Origin: Pedobacter chinensis | GTDB lineage: Bacteria > Bacteroidota > Bacteroidia > Sphingobacteriales > Sphingobacteriaceae | Length of the DNA: 64,000 nucleotides | Reading direction: 5' to 3' | Assembly: GCF_003339865.1 (NCBI RefSeq) | Contig: NZ_QPKV01000003.1 | Coordinates: 930,001-994,000 of the forward strand | Part shown: piece by piece, positions 8,664 through 19,341 of the stretch | How the letters are laid out: every line of letters begins with the position of its first letter | Numbering within the stretch: the stretch's first letter is position 1 | The notes under the pieces: model-generated | Told to the model about the DNA's origin: nothing | Databases searched by the model: none | Seen by the model: only the letters and a program-made list of their open reading frames with translations | Position numbers and translations under genes: made by a program

Positions 8664-11600
8664 ATGATTTATTATTACTTACTGCAAGGGCATCCGGCAT
8701 ACCGGAAGCTTTTAAAATTCATTATGCTAATGAAATTGACCTGTATTATGGTTTTCATTACCTGTCTTAATGTTTCTGCATCGGTTTTTTCGCAGGAGAA
8801 AATCTCTCTCGATGTAAAGAAAACTAAGCTGGGGAAGGTTTTACAGATTATAGAGCAGCAAAGCAGTTACCATTTTGTTTATAGCTCTTCTTATGTTCCG
8901 GTAAATAAGGATGTAAGTATCACTGTAACCAATACTTTGGTTACCGATGTTTTAGCTGCCATTCTTAACAGAACAAATTTAAAATACTCTGTTTCTGATG
9001 GAGGTTTGATTATCATTAGCAGAAATAAAGAAGTCCCGATTTCAGGAACAGTTAAAGATGCATTAGGCGGCGCCTTGCCCGGAGCAAGTGTTCGTGTAAA
9101 AGGAACAGGAATTGGAACATCAACAGATGTAAATGGAAAGTTTGCTTTAAATGCGCCTGAAAATGCTATCCTGGTTGTTTCTTATGCTGGTTTTCAAACC
9201 AAAGAGATTTCTATAGGCACACAGACTTCAATTAATGTGGTGTTGGTGGAAGATACAAAACAACTTACCGAAGTAGTGGTAACAGCATTAGGAATTAAAA
9301 AAGAAAGAAGAGCTTTGGGTTATTCGGTAACACAGGTTGCTGGTGAAACCCTTACTCAGGCAAGAGAAAATAATGTATTAAATTCCTTGGTAGGGAAGGT
9401 AGCCGGTTTGGATGTGAGTTCTACCTCTGGTGGTGCAGGTGCTGCAACAAGTGTTGTTATTCGTGGAGTATCTAGCTTGGGGCAAAGTAGTCAGCCATTA
9501 TATGTTATCAATGGTATTCCAATGGAAAGTGAACCTGTTGGACGATTCAATCCTAACTCGGCCGGTAACTCCGGTAGTCAATGGGATAATGCTCCCGATC
9601 GTGGCGATGCAATTAGTAACCTGAATCCAGATGATATCGAAAGTATTTCTGTATTAAAAGGAGCAGCGGCAGCGGCATTATATGGTTATCGTGCAAAATC
9701 TGGTGTAATTCTAATCACAACAAAAAGTGGTAAAGGAAACAGCATAGAATTTAATAGTAATTATGTTGGCGAACAAATTATGGATAGAACTAACTGGCAA
9801 TACGTTTATGGCCAGGGTGTTAACGGACAAAAACCAGCAACCCAACTGGCTGCCGCATCTACAGGAGGTTCAAGTTGGGGTGCCCGTTTAGATGGATCTA
9901 ATGTTATACAGTTTGATGGGGTAAGCAGACCATATAGTGCTCAAAAAAATAATATTGAAGATTTTTACAAAACAGGAAACACATTTACTAATACATTAGC
10001 GCTAAATAAAACTTTTGATGGTGGTGTGATCCGTGTTTCAGCCAGCGATTTGCACAATAATTCGGTTGTTCCGAATTCTGGGCTTAACAGACAGAATTTT
10101 ACTTTATCCAGTACATTTGATCCTATAAAAAGATTAGTGATAGATGCACGTTTTAACTACATTTTGGAGCAAGCTAAAAATCGGCCCATGGTATCTGATG
10201 GAGCAGGTAACGCCAATTATAATGCTGCTTTTTTACCAACAAGTGTAAATATTAAGGATTTAGATCCATGGAAAGATGCAAATGGCAATGAAATATTATA
10301 CAATACAGGCAATCCTTATGCAACTAACCCCTGGTTTGCCGCGTATGAATTTATTCATAATACCAAAAAAGAACGGCTACTAAGTTCTGCCAATGCAAAA
10401 TACACATTTGATAACGGATTGTTTTTACAAGCAAGAGCTGGAAGAGATGCCTATAATGAAAATTATCTTGGTGTAACACCTTCAGGAACTGCTTACGATC
10501 CTGATGGAGGCTATACTGAACAATTAACAAAATTTTCAGATGTAAACGTTGATGGATTAATTGGCAAAAGCTTTAAAATTAATGATATAGCCATCACTCC
10601 AAATATTGGTGCCAGTTATCGGCGTACTAAACTAACACAAACAACAAATCAAGGTGCTTCATTTGAAATACCTGGTATATACACTTTAACAAACACTGGA
10701 GGAAAATCAGTTGGGGTTCTCCAAAGCGATCAGGAAACCCAATCCGTGTATGGTACATTAGAAGTTACTTATAAAGATGTATTGTATTTAACCGGAAGTG
10801 GAAGAAGCGATTGGTTCTCTACATTGGCAACTCCGGGAAAAAACAATAAATTAAGCGTTTTTTATCCTGCAATCAGTGGCTCATTCGTGTTTTCTGAACT
10901 ATGGAAACCATCTTTTTTAAGCTTCGGTAAGTTAAGGGCAGGATATGCAGTAGTTGGCCAGGGAGCGCTGCCCTTTAAAACTCAGTTGTACTACAATTTA
11001 AGAAGTGAAACTGTTAATGGAACGCCACTGGGAAATATAGTAAATCCATCTATACCAAATGCTACCTTGTTTGCTTCAAAAGCAAAAGAATTGGAAATTG
11101 GAACTGAAATGCGGTTTTTTGGTGATCGGTTAAATTTAGATTTAACATGGTACAACAAAAAATCAACGGATGAAATTCTTGATGTGCCAACTTCTACCAC
11201 AACAGGTTACTCCGGAGCAACCTTAAATATCGGAGAACTTCAAAATAAAGGAATTGAAGCTTTAATAACAGGTGTTGTTTTAAAAACTAAAGAATTCGGA
11301 TGGACTTCAAGTTTAAATGGTTCTTATAACGATAATAAAGTAGTTACGCTGGCACCAGGTACCGCTTCTCAATTGTTGGCTACCTCCAGGAGCAATGTTG
11401 GTTTCCTGCAGAATATTGCCGGTCTGCCTACAGCTCAGGTAATGGCTTACGATTTTCTATATGATGCAAACGGAAATATCGTAAAAGATACCAATGGTGT
11501 TCCACAACGTGGCGAACTAAAACCTTATGGCTCTGCTTACAATAAATGGGCTGCCGGATGGAACAATGAGTTCAATTATAAAGGTGTTAACCTGTCGTTT

Positions 11601-12005
11601 TTAATTGATGGGAAGTGGGGAGGAAAGATTTTCTCTGCAACAGATTATTATGGTTATATTTTTGGTTTACATCAGGCAACACTCGAAAACCGGGATGCAC
11701 TGGGTGTAGGTGCCGCAAATTACTACAGCACCTATGCAAACAATGTTTCCAAGCAATTTGTACAGGATGCAAGCTTTATTAAATTCAGACAAGTGATACT
11801 GGGTTACAACTTTCCTGCAAGAGTATTTAACAATAAAATTAAAGGTTTAAACCTCAGTTTTGTAGGTCGTAATCTGTTTATTCTTATGAAGAAAACAGAT
11901 AATATCGATCCAGAATCAAGCTATAACGCAACCTTCCCAGGCATGGAATTAGGTGGTGTGCCACCAGTGCGCACCTATGGTTTAAATTTAAGTGTTAAGT
12001 TATAA
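8664..12005 (+). CDS. SusC/RagA TonB-dependent receptor with STN domain
   Basis: Outer-membrane beta-barrel importer for oligosaccharides working with the SusD lipoprotein encoded next. ATG 8664 is preferred over an upstream TTG at 8625. After the signal peptide (ends near SVFSQ) comes an STN domain (LDVKKTKLGKVLQIIEQQ...), which contacts FecR. A carboxypeptidase-regulatory-like domain follows (SGTVKDALGGALPGASV), then the plug (EVVVTALGIKK; YVINGIP; VLKGAAAAALYG) and the barrel. The C-terminus ends in LSVKL as in the family. STN plus upstream fecR indicates trans-envelope signalling control. The next gene begins 19 bases downstream. Confidence 0.93.
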   Translation: MIYYYLLQGHPAYRKLLKFIMLMKLTCIMVFITCLNVSASVFSQEKISLDVKKTKLGKVLQIIEQQSSYHFVYSSSYVPVNKDVSITVTNTLVTDVLAAILNRTNLKYSVSDGGLIIISRNKEVPISGTVKDALGGALPGASVRVKGTGIGTSTDVNGKFALNAPENAILVVSYAGFQTKEISIGTQTSINVVLVEDTKQLTEVVVTALGIKKERRALGYSVTQVAGETLTQARENNVLNSLVGKVAGLDVSSTSGGAGAATSVVIRGVSSLGQSSQPLYVINGIPMESEPVGRFNPNSAGNSGSQWDNAPDRGDAISNLNPDDIESISVLKGAAAAALYGYRAKSGVILITTKSGKGNSIEFNSNYVGEQIMDRTNWQYVYGQGVNGQKPATQLAAASTGGSSWGARLDGSNVIQFDGVSRPYSAQKNNIEDFYKTGNTFTNTLALNKTFDGGVIRVSASDLHNNSVVPNSGLNRQNFTLSSTFDPIKRLVIDARFNYILEQAKNRPMVSDGAGNANYNAAFLPTSVNIKDLDPWKDANGNEILYNTGNPYATNPWFAAYEFIHNTKKERLLSSANAKYTFDNGLFLQARAGRDAYNENYLGVTPSGTAYDPDGGYTEQLTKFSDVNVDGLIGKSFKINDIAITPNIGASYRRTKLTQTTNQGASFEIPGIYTLTNTGGKSVGVLQSDQETQSVYGTLEVTYKDVLYLTGSGRSDWFSTLATPGKNNKLSVFYPAISGSFVFSELWKPSFLSFGKLRAGYAVVGQGALPFKTQLYYNLRSETVNGTPLGNIVNPSIPNATLFASKAKELEIGTEMRFFGDRLNLDLTWYNKKSTDEILDVPTSTTTGYSGATLNIGELQNKGIEALITGVVLKTKEFGWTSSLNGSYNDNKVVTLAPGTASQLLATSRSNVGFLQNIAGLPTAQVMAYDFLYDANGNIVKDTNGVPQRGELKPYGSAYNKWAAGWNNEFNYKGVNLSFLIDGKWGGKIFSATDYYGYIFGLHQATLENRDALGVGAANYYSTYANNVSKQFVQDASFIKFRQVILGYNFPARVFNNKIKGLNLSFVGRNLFILMKKTDNIDPESSYNATFPGMELGGVPPVRTYGLNLSVKL

Positions 12006-12024
12006 TCCTTTAAACGAATTGAAA

Positions 12025-13605
12025 ATGAAAACGATCATAAAATTATACGTACCACTTTTATTATCTGGATTAGCACTAATATCTGGTTGTACTAAAGACT
12101 TTGAAAAAATAAATACAGACCCGGTTTCTGTTGGGCAAGAACAATATAATCCTAATTATCTGTTATCCACTGCACAATTAAATTATACAGGAAGCATCGA
12201 CTTTGCTTATGAAACATGGAGGGGTAATCTGATTTATGCTTCTACAATGATGCAGGGAATGTCATCAGTAATTAGCTACTGGGCTGGAGATAAATACATG
12301 TTGAATGAAGGCTATACTGCTGCTTACTGGGAAAAAGCTTATCCTGACCAGGTAAAGTATGCGGCAGATTTGGTTGAGTTTACCAGAGGAAAAGCACAAT
12401 ATAATAATGTGCATCAAATGGGTAGGATCTGGAAAGCCTTGATTTTTCAAAGGCTAACCGATTTATACGGCGATATTCCTTATTTTGATGCCGGAAAAGG
12501 TTACTATACAGGTAATTTATATCCGAAATACGATTCACAACAAGCCATTTATACCGATCTTTTAAAAGAAGTTGATGAAGCCGGCAATGCATTAGTGGCT
12601 GGTGGCGATGTAGTTACCGGCGATTTGGTTTATGCCGGAGATGTGAATAAATGGAAACGTTTTGCTAATAGTTTAATATTGCGCCTGGCGATGAGGCTAA
12701 CAAAAGCTGATGCCACATTAGCTCAAACCTACATTAATAAGGCCGTGGGTAAAACCATGACCAGCGATGCTGATAATGCGCTGTTTAAACACGATGCAAA
12801 TGGCGGAAGGGTAACTCAAAACAGGGCTGCCCAGGTATTGTTGGGTGATGGTGGCCAGGAGAATTATTATACCAGATGGAGCAGTACTTTCATCAACTAC
12901 CTGAAAACAAATAACGACCCCCGTTTAAGTAAAGTTGCAGTAACCAGGTTGTACTTAACAGATGCTTCCAAAACACAAAATCCTGCTTTTGTTACCACAG
13001 CTTCGGTACAAAAAGGAATGCCTAACGGAAAAGATTTGAGTGGCATTGCCGGGAGAGATGTTCGCCAGGATGCTTCATACACTGATTTTACTGATTATTC
13101 TTCACCCAACCCGGGCATGATTAAAAGAGACGGTAACACCATTATTTTAACCTACGCAGAAACCGAATTGCTCTGGGCTGAGGCAGCGCAGCGTTATAGT
13201 ATAGGTGGGGCTGCAGCAACGCACTATAATGCAGGCGTTACGGCAGCAATGACTTATCTTTCTCAATACGATCCGGGAATGGCTGTTAGTGCTGCAGATG
13301 CTGCTGCCTATTTAGCCAGCCATCCTTATGTAGCAGCTAATGGATTAGAGATGATCGCAACTCAATATTGGGCGCATACCATTACCATGTTAGATTTCTA
13401 TGAAACCTGGTCAAACTGGAGAAGAACAGGATTCCCAATTCTAACTCCCGTGGTATATCCAAATACAAATACTGGAGGGTCAATTCCCCGTCGATTCCCA
13501 TACCCACTTGCAGAAGGCGTATCTAATGCAGCTAATTATAACGCAGCTGCGGCAGCAGTTCCCGGGGGTGATAAACTCGTTGGAAAAGTTTGGTGGGATA
13601 AATAA
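12025..13605 (+). CDS. SusD/RagB-family surface glycan-binding lipoprotein (SusD_2 type)
   Basis: Lipoprotein lid of the SusCD complex, binding glycan at the cell surface. Start 12025 gives a signal peptide with lipobox (MKTIIKLYVPLLLSGLALIS, then GCTK); an ATG at 11992 overlapping susC would add eleven residues without function. The motif CTKDFEKINTDPVSV after the lipobox and the overall helical TPR-like makeup fit the SusD-like_2 group. It lies 19 bases after the STN-type susC and is presumably co-transcribed; a strong terminator follows. Confidence 0.9.
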   Translation: MKTIIKLYVPLLLSGLALISGCTKDFEKINTDPVSVGQEQYNPNYLLSTAQLNYTGSIDFAYETWRGNLIYASTMMQGMSSVISYWAGDKYMLNEGYTAAYWEKAYPDQVKYAADLVEFTRGKAQYNNVHQMGRIWKALIFQRLTDLYGDIPYFDAGKGYYTGNLYPKYDSQQAIYTDLLKEVDEAGNALVAGGDVVTGDLVYAGDVNKWKRFANSLILRLAMRLTKADATLAQTYINKAVGKTMTSDADNALFKHDANGGRVTQNRAAQVLLGDGGQENYYTRWSSTFINYLKTNNDPRLSKVAVTRLYLTDASKTQNPAFVTTASVQKGMPNGKDLSGIAGRDVRQDASYTDFTDYSSPNPGMIKRDGNTIILTYAETELLWAEAAQRYSIGGAAATHYNAGVTAAMTYLSQYDPGMAVSAADAAAYLASHPYVAANGLEMIATQYWAHTITMLDFYETWSNWRRTGFPILTPVVYPNTNTGGSIPRRFPYPLAEGVSNAANYNAAAAAVPGGDKLVGKVWWDK

Positions 13606-13630
13606 AATATCTATCTAAGTTTTTTTATAT

Positions 13631-13667
13631 AGGCCGGCATTGCATTTAGCAGTGTCGGCCTTTTTTT
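13631..13667 (+). terminator. Rho-independent terminator of first susCD operon
   Basis: Stem aggccggca / tgtcggcct with wobble, apical loop, then seven T residues (13661-13667). It lies 25 bases after the susD stop. Confidence 0.85.
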
Positions 13668-13696
13668 GTCATTTTGAAGCATGAACACACAGTTAA

Positions 13697-13708
13697 ACAA
13701 ACGTTTGT
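13697..13708. promoter_or_regulatory. LacI-like operator palindrome 1
   Basis: Perfect 12-bp palindrome acaaacgtttgt with a central CpG, the symmetry typical of LacI/GalR-family operators. It lies upstream of the second susCD system, about 137 bp from a near-identical site. Confidence 0.5.
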
Positions 13709-13833
13709 GCGGTATTTTGTGCCAATTCCAAAGCACGTTTTCCAAATGATTTTAATCGATAACAAATCTTCTGTATTTCGTTGCAATTAAGCTTGTAATG
13801 TGCTGATTAGATGTGTTTTAATAATAAATTTAG

Positions 13834-13845
13834 GCAAACGTTTGC
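13834..13845. promoter_or_regulatory. LacI-like operator palindrome 2
   Basis: Perfect 12-bp palindrome gcaaacgtttgc sharing the caaacgtttg core with the site at 13697. The 137-bp centre-to-centre spacing, about 13 helical turns, would permit looping. No LacI-type gene is in the window. Confidence 0.5.
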
Positions 13846-13978
13846 GCATAGTTTAGTTAAAAGATGTTAAAAGTTTGAGCTTACCTTTAGATGACAGACA
13901 ATTCGATATCCCTAAGAATTGTTACTCGCAACGTGCGGGTGATAAATAAGCTAACTAATCTTAACTAAATAAATTTCT

Positions 13979-14170
13979 ATGAACAAATTCTTCATTCGAA
14001 AAATTGGTTTAGCTGCCATTTTTCTACTTACGGATACATCCGTCATGGTGCAATTGAAAAATCCTATTTTATTGTTCCTGAGCTATATGCTTAAACCAAT
14101 ACCTGTAACAGGCGCCGTAAAACATAACATGGCTTACACCTCAAGTTTATATAATCATTATTTGAAGTAA
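13979..14170 (+). CDS. Possible short leader ORF, 63 residues, unknown
   Basis: ATG-started frame in the leader of the second susC. The N-terminus (MNKFFIRKIGLAAIFLLTD) resembles a signal peptide, but the rest shows no family I recognise. It could be a small secreted peptide, a remnant, or chance. Confidence 0.2.
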   Translation: MNKFFIRKIGLAAIFLLTDTSVMVQLKNPILLFLSYMLKPIPVTGAVKHNMAYTSSLYNHYLK

Positions 14171-14351
14171 ACACAAAAAATAATTAAAGGAGAGGATAAC
14201 AATGATATAGATGCAAGTATAATTATAAATAAATACTTGACAGTTTATAAAGGTTACCGGTATTTGAATTACAAAGCATAAACCATTAAATAACTGGGTA
14301 ATGTGCTGTTTATGAATAGTTCAATTTTAATAAACCATGCTCAATTAAACT

Positions 14352-17300
14352 ATGATACAGATGAGTAAAGAAAAAACCAGAAAACATGTTAAGCTATTTG
14401 TGCTTAACCAGATAATTAAAACTCTTGGCCTGGCCGGAGTATTAATTATGAGCTTATGCCTGCAATACAGTATAGCAAGCACATTTAAAAAAGAAAACAT
14501 AAAAAGCCATCCATTATTTATAACAATTGATAATGTTATCAGCATTAGAGTTGTAGATGCTAAGGGCATTGCCATTCCTGGGGTAGTAGTAAAAGTTAAA
14601 GGTACTACAACTGGTAATGTTACCGATGCCGATGGTATTTGTAATATCGACATCAAAACATCGAATGCTATACTAATAGTAAGCATGATAGGCTATTTAA
14701 CGCAAGAAGTTGCTGTTGAGGGAAAAACCAAATTGGTTGTGGTATTGCAGGAAACAACCACGGGTTTAAATGATGTTGTTGTGGTTGGTTATGGCAAACA
14801 GAGTACAGCCAAAGTAACAGGAGCTATATCAAGCGTTAAAGGCTCAGAATTGTTAAAAGCTCCCGTAGCAAATATCACTAACTCATTGGCTGGTCGTTTG
14901 CCAGGTTTAATTGCGGTTCAAAGAAGTGGCGAGCCTGGTCAGGATGCCAGTAGTATTAATATAAGAGGCTTTGGTGATGCATTAATTATTGTAGATGGTG
15001 TTCCGGCTTCTTTTAGTGAGCTTGATGCAAATGAAATTGAAAGCATCTCTGTATTAAAAGATGCATCTGCAGCGGTTTATGGTGTTCGTGCAGCAAATGG
15101 TGTTGTTATGGTAACAACAAAAAAGGGAACAATAGGTAAACCCACCATTAGCTACAATGCTTACTATGCCATGCAACAGGTAACGAATTATCCTAAATTG
15201 CTGGATGCACTGCAATTTGCAGAATTAAGAAATGAAGCCGCTGTGAATGCCTGGGTAAGAGCAGGCAACCTCAATGCTCCGTTAAATCTGGAATATAGTG
15301 CTCAGGAGATAGAAAATATTAGAAACGGCACAACACCAAATACAGATTGGTACAGTAGTACCATTCGCGATATTTCGCCCCAGTTTTACCAAAACCTTGG
15401 CGTATCAGGTGGCACAGAAGATGTGAAATATTATGTAAACTTAGGCTATGTAAATCAGGGTGGATTATGGCATAGCGGTGATACAAAATATCAACGTTAT
15501 AATTTACGCAGTAGTATTAATGCCAAAATTACAAAAAGGTTAACAGCCGATTTAAATTTATCAGGCCGTTACGAAGACAGGCAATATCCTGGCGAATCTG
15601 CTGCCAGTATAATCAGTGCAGTTAAAAGAATTTATCCGATTTATCCGGTGTATGCAAACAATAATCCGGCTTATTATTCAACTTCAAACGCAAACAATGC
15701 GGTTCAATTGACGGATAAAAATGAATCGGGCAATAGTACATACCTGACTAAGTATTTCTCTGGTATATTCTCTTTAAATTATGCACTGCCTTATATCGAA
15801 GGATTAAACTTAAAAGGACTGGTGTCATATCAAAATGAGGCCGATAACACTAAATATTATAGCAAGCAAAGATCGCTTTACACTTATGATGCCACAACCG
15901 GTATCTACAATGCTGTTTACAAATCATCTATAAGCAGTGTGAACCAGGGCAACAACCAACAAAATACGCTTCTAACGCAATTGTCATTAAATTATGCAGC
16001 ATCTTTTAATAAGCATAATGTAAGCGGGCTATTGTTGTTTGAAAGACAAAATAGTGATTTAACTGCTTTGAGTGCCTATCGTCAATTTACATTGCAGGGT
16101 ATACAACAATTGGATTTTGGCGATGTTGCAAATCAAAGCAATAGCGGTAATCTTACCGAACAGGCTAACATGGGATATGTAGGTAAATTTAATTATGATT
16201 ATGCTGGAAAATATCTGCTGGAGTTCGGTTTCAGGTATGATGGTACGTACAGGGCATCGCCCGATAAAAGATTTGGCTTCTTTCCAAATGTATCGGTCGG
16301 CTGGAGAATCAGTGAAGAAAATTTCATGAAAAATATTACAGTGATAGATAACCTGAAACTTAGGGCTTCTTACGGAAAAGTAGGTGATGACCAGGGCTTA
16401 GCCGCATTTCAATACCTTCAGGGTTATAATCTGGGTGGAAACTACCTGTTCGGCGCAGATCCAACCCTGGGTATAGTCCCTTCTGTTCTGTCAAACCCGA
16501 ATGCAACCTGGTTTACCTCTAAAACTTCAAATATTGGTTTGGATATCTCTTTATGGAAGGGCCTTCTTGGAGCAACAATTGAAGGATTTTACAGAGAGCG
16601 GGCTGGTTTGTTCGCCACTAGGGTTTTAAGTTTGCCAAATACCTTCGGCGCAAATTTGCCACAGGAAAATTTAAATGGTGACAATACTCGTGGATTTGAG
16701 CTGACTTTAACACATAAGAACAAAATAGGAAACCTTGACTATTCAATATCTCCTAATGTAAGTTTCACTAAATCGAGAAATGCTTATATAGAACGGGCAG
16801 AAAGTACCAACTCATATTTAAACTGGCGAAATAACACCACCGGTAGAAATAAAAATATCTTTTGGGGTTATGTGGCTACTGGTCAGTTTCAGTCGCAATC
16901 TGAAATTAATACCGCTCCAATTCAGGATAGTAGAGGTAACCAGACGTTATTGCCAGGTGATATAAGATATGCAGATTTAAATGGCGATGGAATTATAAAC
17001 TCTTCAGATCAAACCATTATCGGGCGTGGAACCACTCCAGAAATGTTTTTCGGATTGAATCTCGCAGCCCAATATAGAGGATTTGATTTATCAGTACTTT
17101 TGCAGGGAGCAAGTAATTTCAATGCATATTATGATGGTGAGTTGCAAAACCCATTCTTTAATAATGCCAATAGTTACACATTTTTTGCAGATCGCTGGCA
17201 CAGAACGGTTATAAATGATCCGAACAGCGCATGGATTCCGGGTAAATTCCCTTCAACAGTACTTTCAGGAAGTGATAACAATAAACTTACCTCAAGTTTC

Positions 17301-17537
17301 TGGTTACAAAATGCTACCTATCTCCGCGTAAAAAACGTCGATTTTGGTTATACTTTTTCAAAAAATCTGCTAGGGAAATCAGGCGTTCAAAGGCTGAGAG
17401 TTTATTTCTCAGGCCAGAATATTTTTACATTCAGTAAGCTTAAAAATATAAATCTGGATCCGGAAGCCCCGGGAGGCAGAGGAGATTATTATCCGCAAAT
17501 GAAGATATGGACATTTGGTTTAAATGTTGGACTTTAA
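14352..17537 (+). CDS. SusC/RagA TonB-dependent receptor without STN domain
   Basis: Second outer-membrane SusC transporter, 1061 residues. A long N-terminal signal region (to about residue 40) is followed directly by the carboxypeptidase-regulatory-like domain (IRVVDAKGIAIPGVVVKVKG), then the plug (DVVVVGYGKQ; LIIVDGVPASF; VLKDASAAVYGVRAANG) and the beta-barrel, ending FGLNVGL. There is no STN domain, so FecR/sigma signalling is not expected; the two LacI-like palindromes about 500-650 bp upstream offer another mode. It forms an operon with the SusD gene 26 bases downstream. The transported glycan is unknown. Confidence 0.93.
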   Translation: MIQMSKEKTRKHVKLFVLNQIIKTLGLAGVLIMSLCLQYSIASTFKKENIKSHPLFITIDNVISIRVVDAKGIAIPGVVVKVKGTTTGNVTDADGICNIDIKTSNAILIVSMIGYLTQEVAVEGKTKLVVVLQETTTGLNDVVVVGYGKQSTAKVTGAISSVKGSELLKAPVANITNSLAGRLPGLIAVQRSGEPGQDASSINIRGFGDALIIVDGVPASFSELDANEIESISVLKDASAAVYGVRAANGVVMVTTKKGTIGKPTISYNAYYAMQQVTNYPKLLDALQFAELRNEAAVNAWVRAGNLNAPLNLEYSAQEIENIRNGTTPNTDWYSSTIRDISPQFYQNLGVSGGTEDVKYYVNLGYVNQGGLWHSGDTKYQRYNLRSSINAKITKRLTADLNLSGRYEDRQYPGESAASIISAVKRIYPIYPVYANNNPAYYSTSNANNAVQLTDKNESGNSTYLTKYFSGIFSLNYALPYIEGLNLKGLVSYQNEADNTKYYSKQRSLYTYDATTGIYNAVYKSSISSVNQGNNQQNTLLTQLSLNYAASFNKHNVSGLLLFERQNSDLTALSAYRQFTLQGIQQLDFGDVANQSNSGNLTEQANMGYVGKFNYDYAGKYLLEFGFRYDGTYRASPDKRFGFFPNVSVGWRISEENFMKNITVIDNLKLRASYGKVGDDQGLAAFQYLQGYNLGGNYLFGADPTLGIVPSVLSNPNATWFTSKTSNIGLDISLWKGLLGATIEGFYRERAGLFATRVLSLPNTFGANLPQENLNGDNTRGFELTLTHKNKIGNLDYSISPNVSFTKSRNAYIERAESTNSYLNWRNNTTGRNKNIFWGYVATGQFQSQSEINTAPIQDSRGNQTLLPGDIRYADLNGDGIINSSDQTIIGRGTTPEMFFGLNLAAQYRGFDLSVLLQGASNFNAYYDGELQNPFFNNANSYTFFADRWHRTVINDPNSAWIPGKFPSTVLSGSDNNKLTSSFWLQNATYLRVKNVDFGYTFSKNLLGKSGVQRLRVYFSGQNIFTFSKLKNINLDPEAPGGRGDYYPQMKIWTFGLNVGL

Positions 17538-17563
17538 TTCACAGAGTTATAAATATAAAAGTT

Positions 17564-19330
17564 ATGCAAATGAAAACTCTTAATAAATATGTGTGCCTGC
17601 TTATAATAATATGCCTGGTCACAGCATGCAAAAAAGATTTCTTAGATAAGAAACCACAAGACTTAATACCAGATGATGTTGCTTATGGAAGTGAATCTGG
17701 CCTGGCGGCCCTTACTGTTACACTTTACAATGATATCAATACAGAAGATTTTAATTATCAGATAGGAAGTGAGGGAGGTTTCCCATCTACAGTAACGGAT
17801 GAAGCATTAAGGTCATATCCCTGGGGAGCCCCTAATGATCCCGTGGTTGGAAACTGGTTTGGAGATTGGGATTATGGAAGAATCAGAAGAGTGAATGATT
17901 TCCTTGAAAAAATTGATAATGCGAAGGTTACTGATGATATTAAAAAACGGTATAAAGCCGAAGCCCACTTTATTCGTGCATTCCATTATTTTAACCTGGT
18001 AAAACGCTATGGTGGTGTGCCATTAATTACTACCGTGCAACAATTTACAGGCGATAATATCTCCCAATTGCAGGTACAGCGTAATAAAGAGCAGGAGATA
18101 TATGATTTTATAGATAAGGAACTTGCTTTAGCTATAGCAGATCTACCCGAGATTAGCGTTGAGCAAGGCCGTATCAATAAATATGGAGCTTTGGCTTTAG
18201 AAAGCCGGGCCATGCTTTATGCGGCATCGAGTGCTAAATATGCAACATTACAGTTAAACGGCTTAGTAGGCATTCCGGCATCATTGGCCAACACCTATTG
18301 GCAAAAATCATTAGATGCTGCAAAAACCATTATTGATCAGGGTATGTATCACTTATATGATAGTAATCCGAATAAAGCAGCTAATTTTCAACAGCTTTTT
18401 CTTACTCCAGGTAACGCTGAGGCTATTTTTACAAAGTATTTCAAAGCACCCGCGGTATCTCATGCTTTCGATTTTTATAATGCACCGCAAAGTTTTAAGG
18501 TTGATTACGGCTGCGTGACCAATCCAACGCTCGAAATGGTTGAAGAATTTGAATACAGGGATGGAAGTCCGGGAAAACTTAAAGTATATGATAATGTAGG
18601 GAACCCGATAGTATACAACAGGCCGCAGGATTTGTTTGCCAACAAAGACCCAAGAATGTTTGCCACAATTTTAACGCCTTTTGATAGCTGGCAGGGTGGA
18701 ATTGTAGAAATAAGAAAAGGGGTTATTGACGGAGGTTATAAAACTACTGAAGATTTATGGCAAGGATACCCAACAAATGATAACAGTTTTAAAATTGTTG
18801 GTAAAGATGGCCCGATTGCCGGTAGTAACGATCCTACCAAAACCGGTTTCTATATTAAAAAATTTATGGATCCTAATAACAGGCTTGATTGGGGGCTTTC
18901 TCAAACCCCCTGGATGGTTTTCAGATATGGCGAAGTGCTTTTGAATTATGCTGAGGCCGCAATTGAATTGGGCCAAATCGGCGAGGCACTGAATGCAATT
19001 AACCAAATACGCGACAGAGCGGGGATAGCCACACTGGGTTCAGTTACACGCGATATTGTACGTCATGAAAGAAAGGTTGAACTGGCTTTTGAAAATCATC
19101 GCATCTGGGATATTAGAAGATGGAGAATAGCTTCAACCATATTAAATAATACACAATTCCATGCTCTCTACCCTTGGATAATATGGCAAAACGGTGTTGA
19201 TCCAAGTCAGATGAAATATAGCTTTACCATTGTAGTGGCACCTAAAAACAGCCGTACATTCCCTGAAAGGTTGTATTACGAGCCGGTTCCTCAAGGTAAT
19301 CCAACGTATGTTCAAAATCCTTTATATTAA
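17564..19330 (+). CDS. SusD/RagB-family nutrient-binding lipoprotein
   Basis: SusD partner of the preceding SusC. ATG 17564 (or 17570) gives signal MQMKTLNKYVCLLIIICLVT ending in lipobox ACKKDFLDKKPQD, the classic SusD start; an ATG at 17507 inside susC is rejected. The N-terminal helical part contains FIRAFHYFNLVKRYGGVPL, a SusD hallmark. The C-terminal part contains the RagB/SusD signature YAEAAIELG...INQIRDRAG and ELAFENHRIWDIRRWR. It is followed 11 bases later by a small lipoprotein of the same operon. Confidence 0.94.
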   Translation: MQMKTLNKYVCLLIIICLVTACKKDFLDKKPQDLIPDDVAYGSESGLAALTVTLYNDINTEDFNYQIGSEGGFPSTVTDEALRSYPWGAPNDPVVGNWFGDWDYGRIRRVNDFLEKIDNAKVTDDIKKRYKAEAHFIRAFHYFNLVKRYGGVPLITTVQQFTGDNISQLQVQRNKEQEIYDFIDKELALAIADLPEISVEQGRINKYGALALESRAMLYAASSAKYATLQLNGLVGIPASLANTYWQKSLDAAKTIIDQGMYHLYDSNPNKAANFQQLFLTPGNAEAIFTKYFKAPAVSHAFDFYNAPQSFKVDYGCVTNPTLEMVEEFEYRDGSPGKLKVYDNVGNPIVYNRPQDLFANKDPRMFATILTPFDSWQGGIVEIRKGVIDGGYKTTEDLWQGYPTNDNSFKIVGKDGPIAGSNDPTKTGFYIKKFMDPNNRLDWGLSQTPWMVFRYGEVLLNYAEAAIELGQIGEALNAINQIRDRAGIATLGSVTRDIVRHERKVELAFENHRIWDIRRWRIASTILNNTQFHALYPWIIWQNGVDPSQMKYSFTIVVAPKNSRTFPERLYYEPVPQGNPTYVQNPLY

Positions 19331-19341
19331 AAACATAAGAT

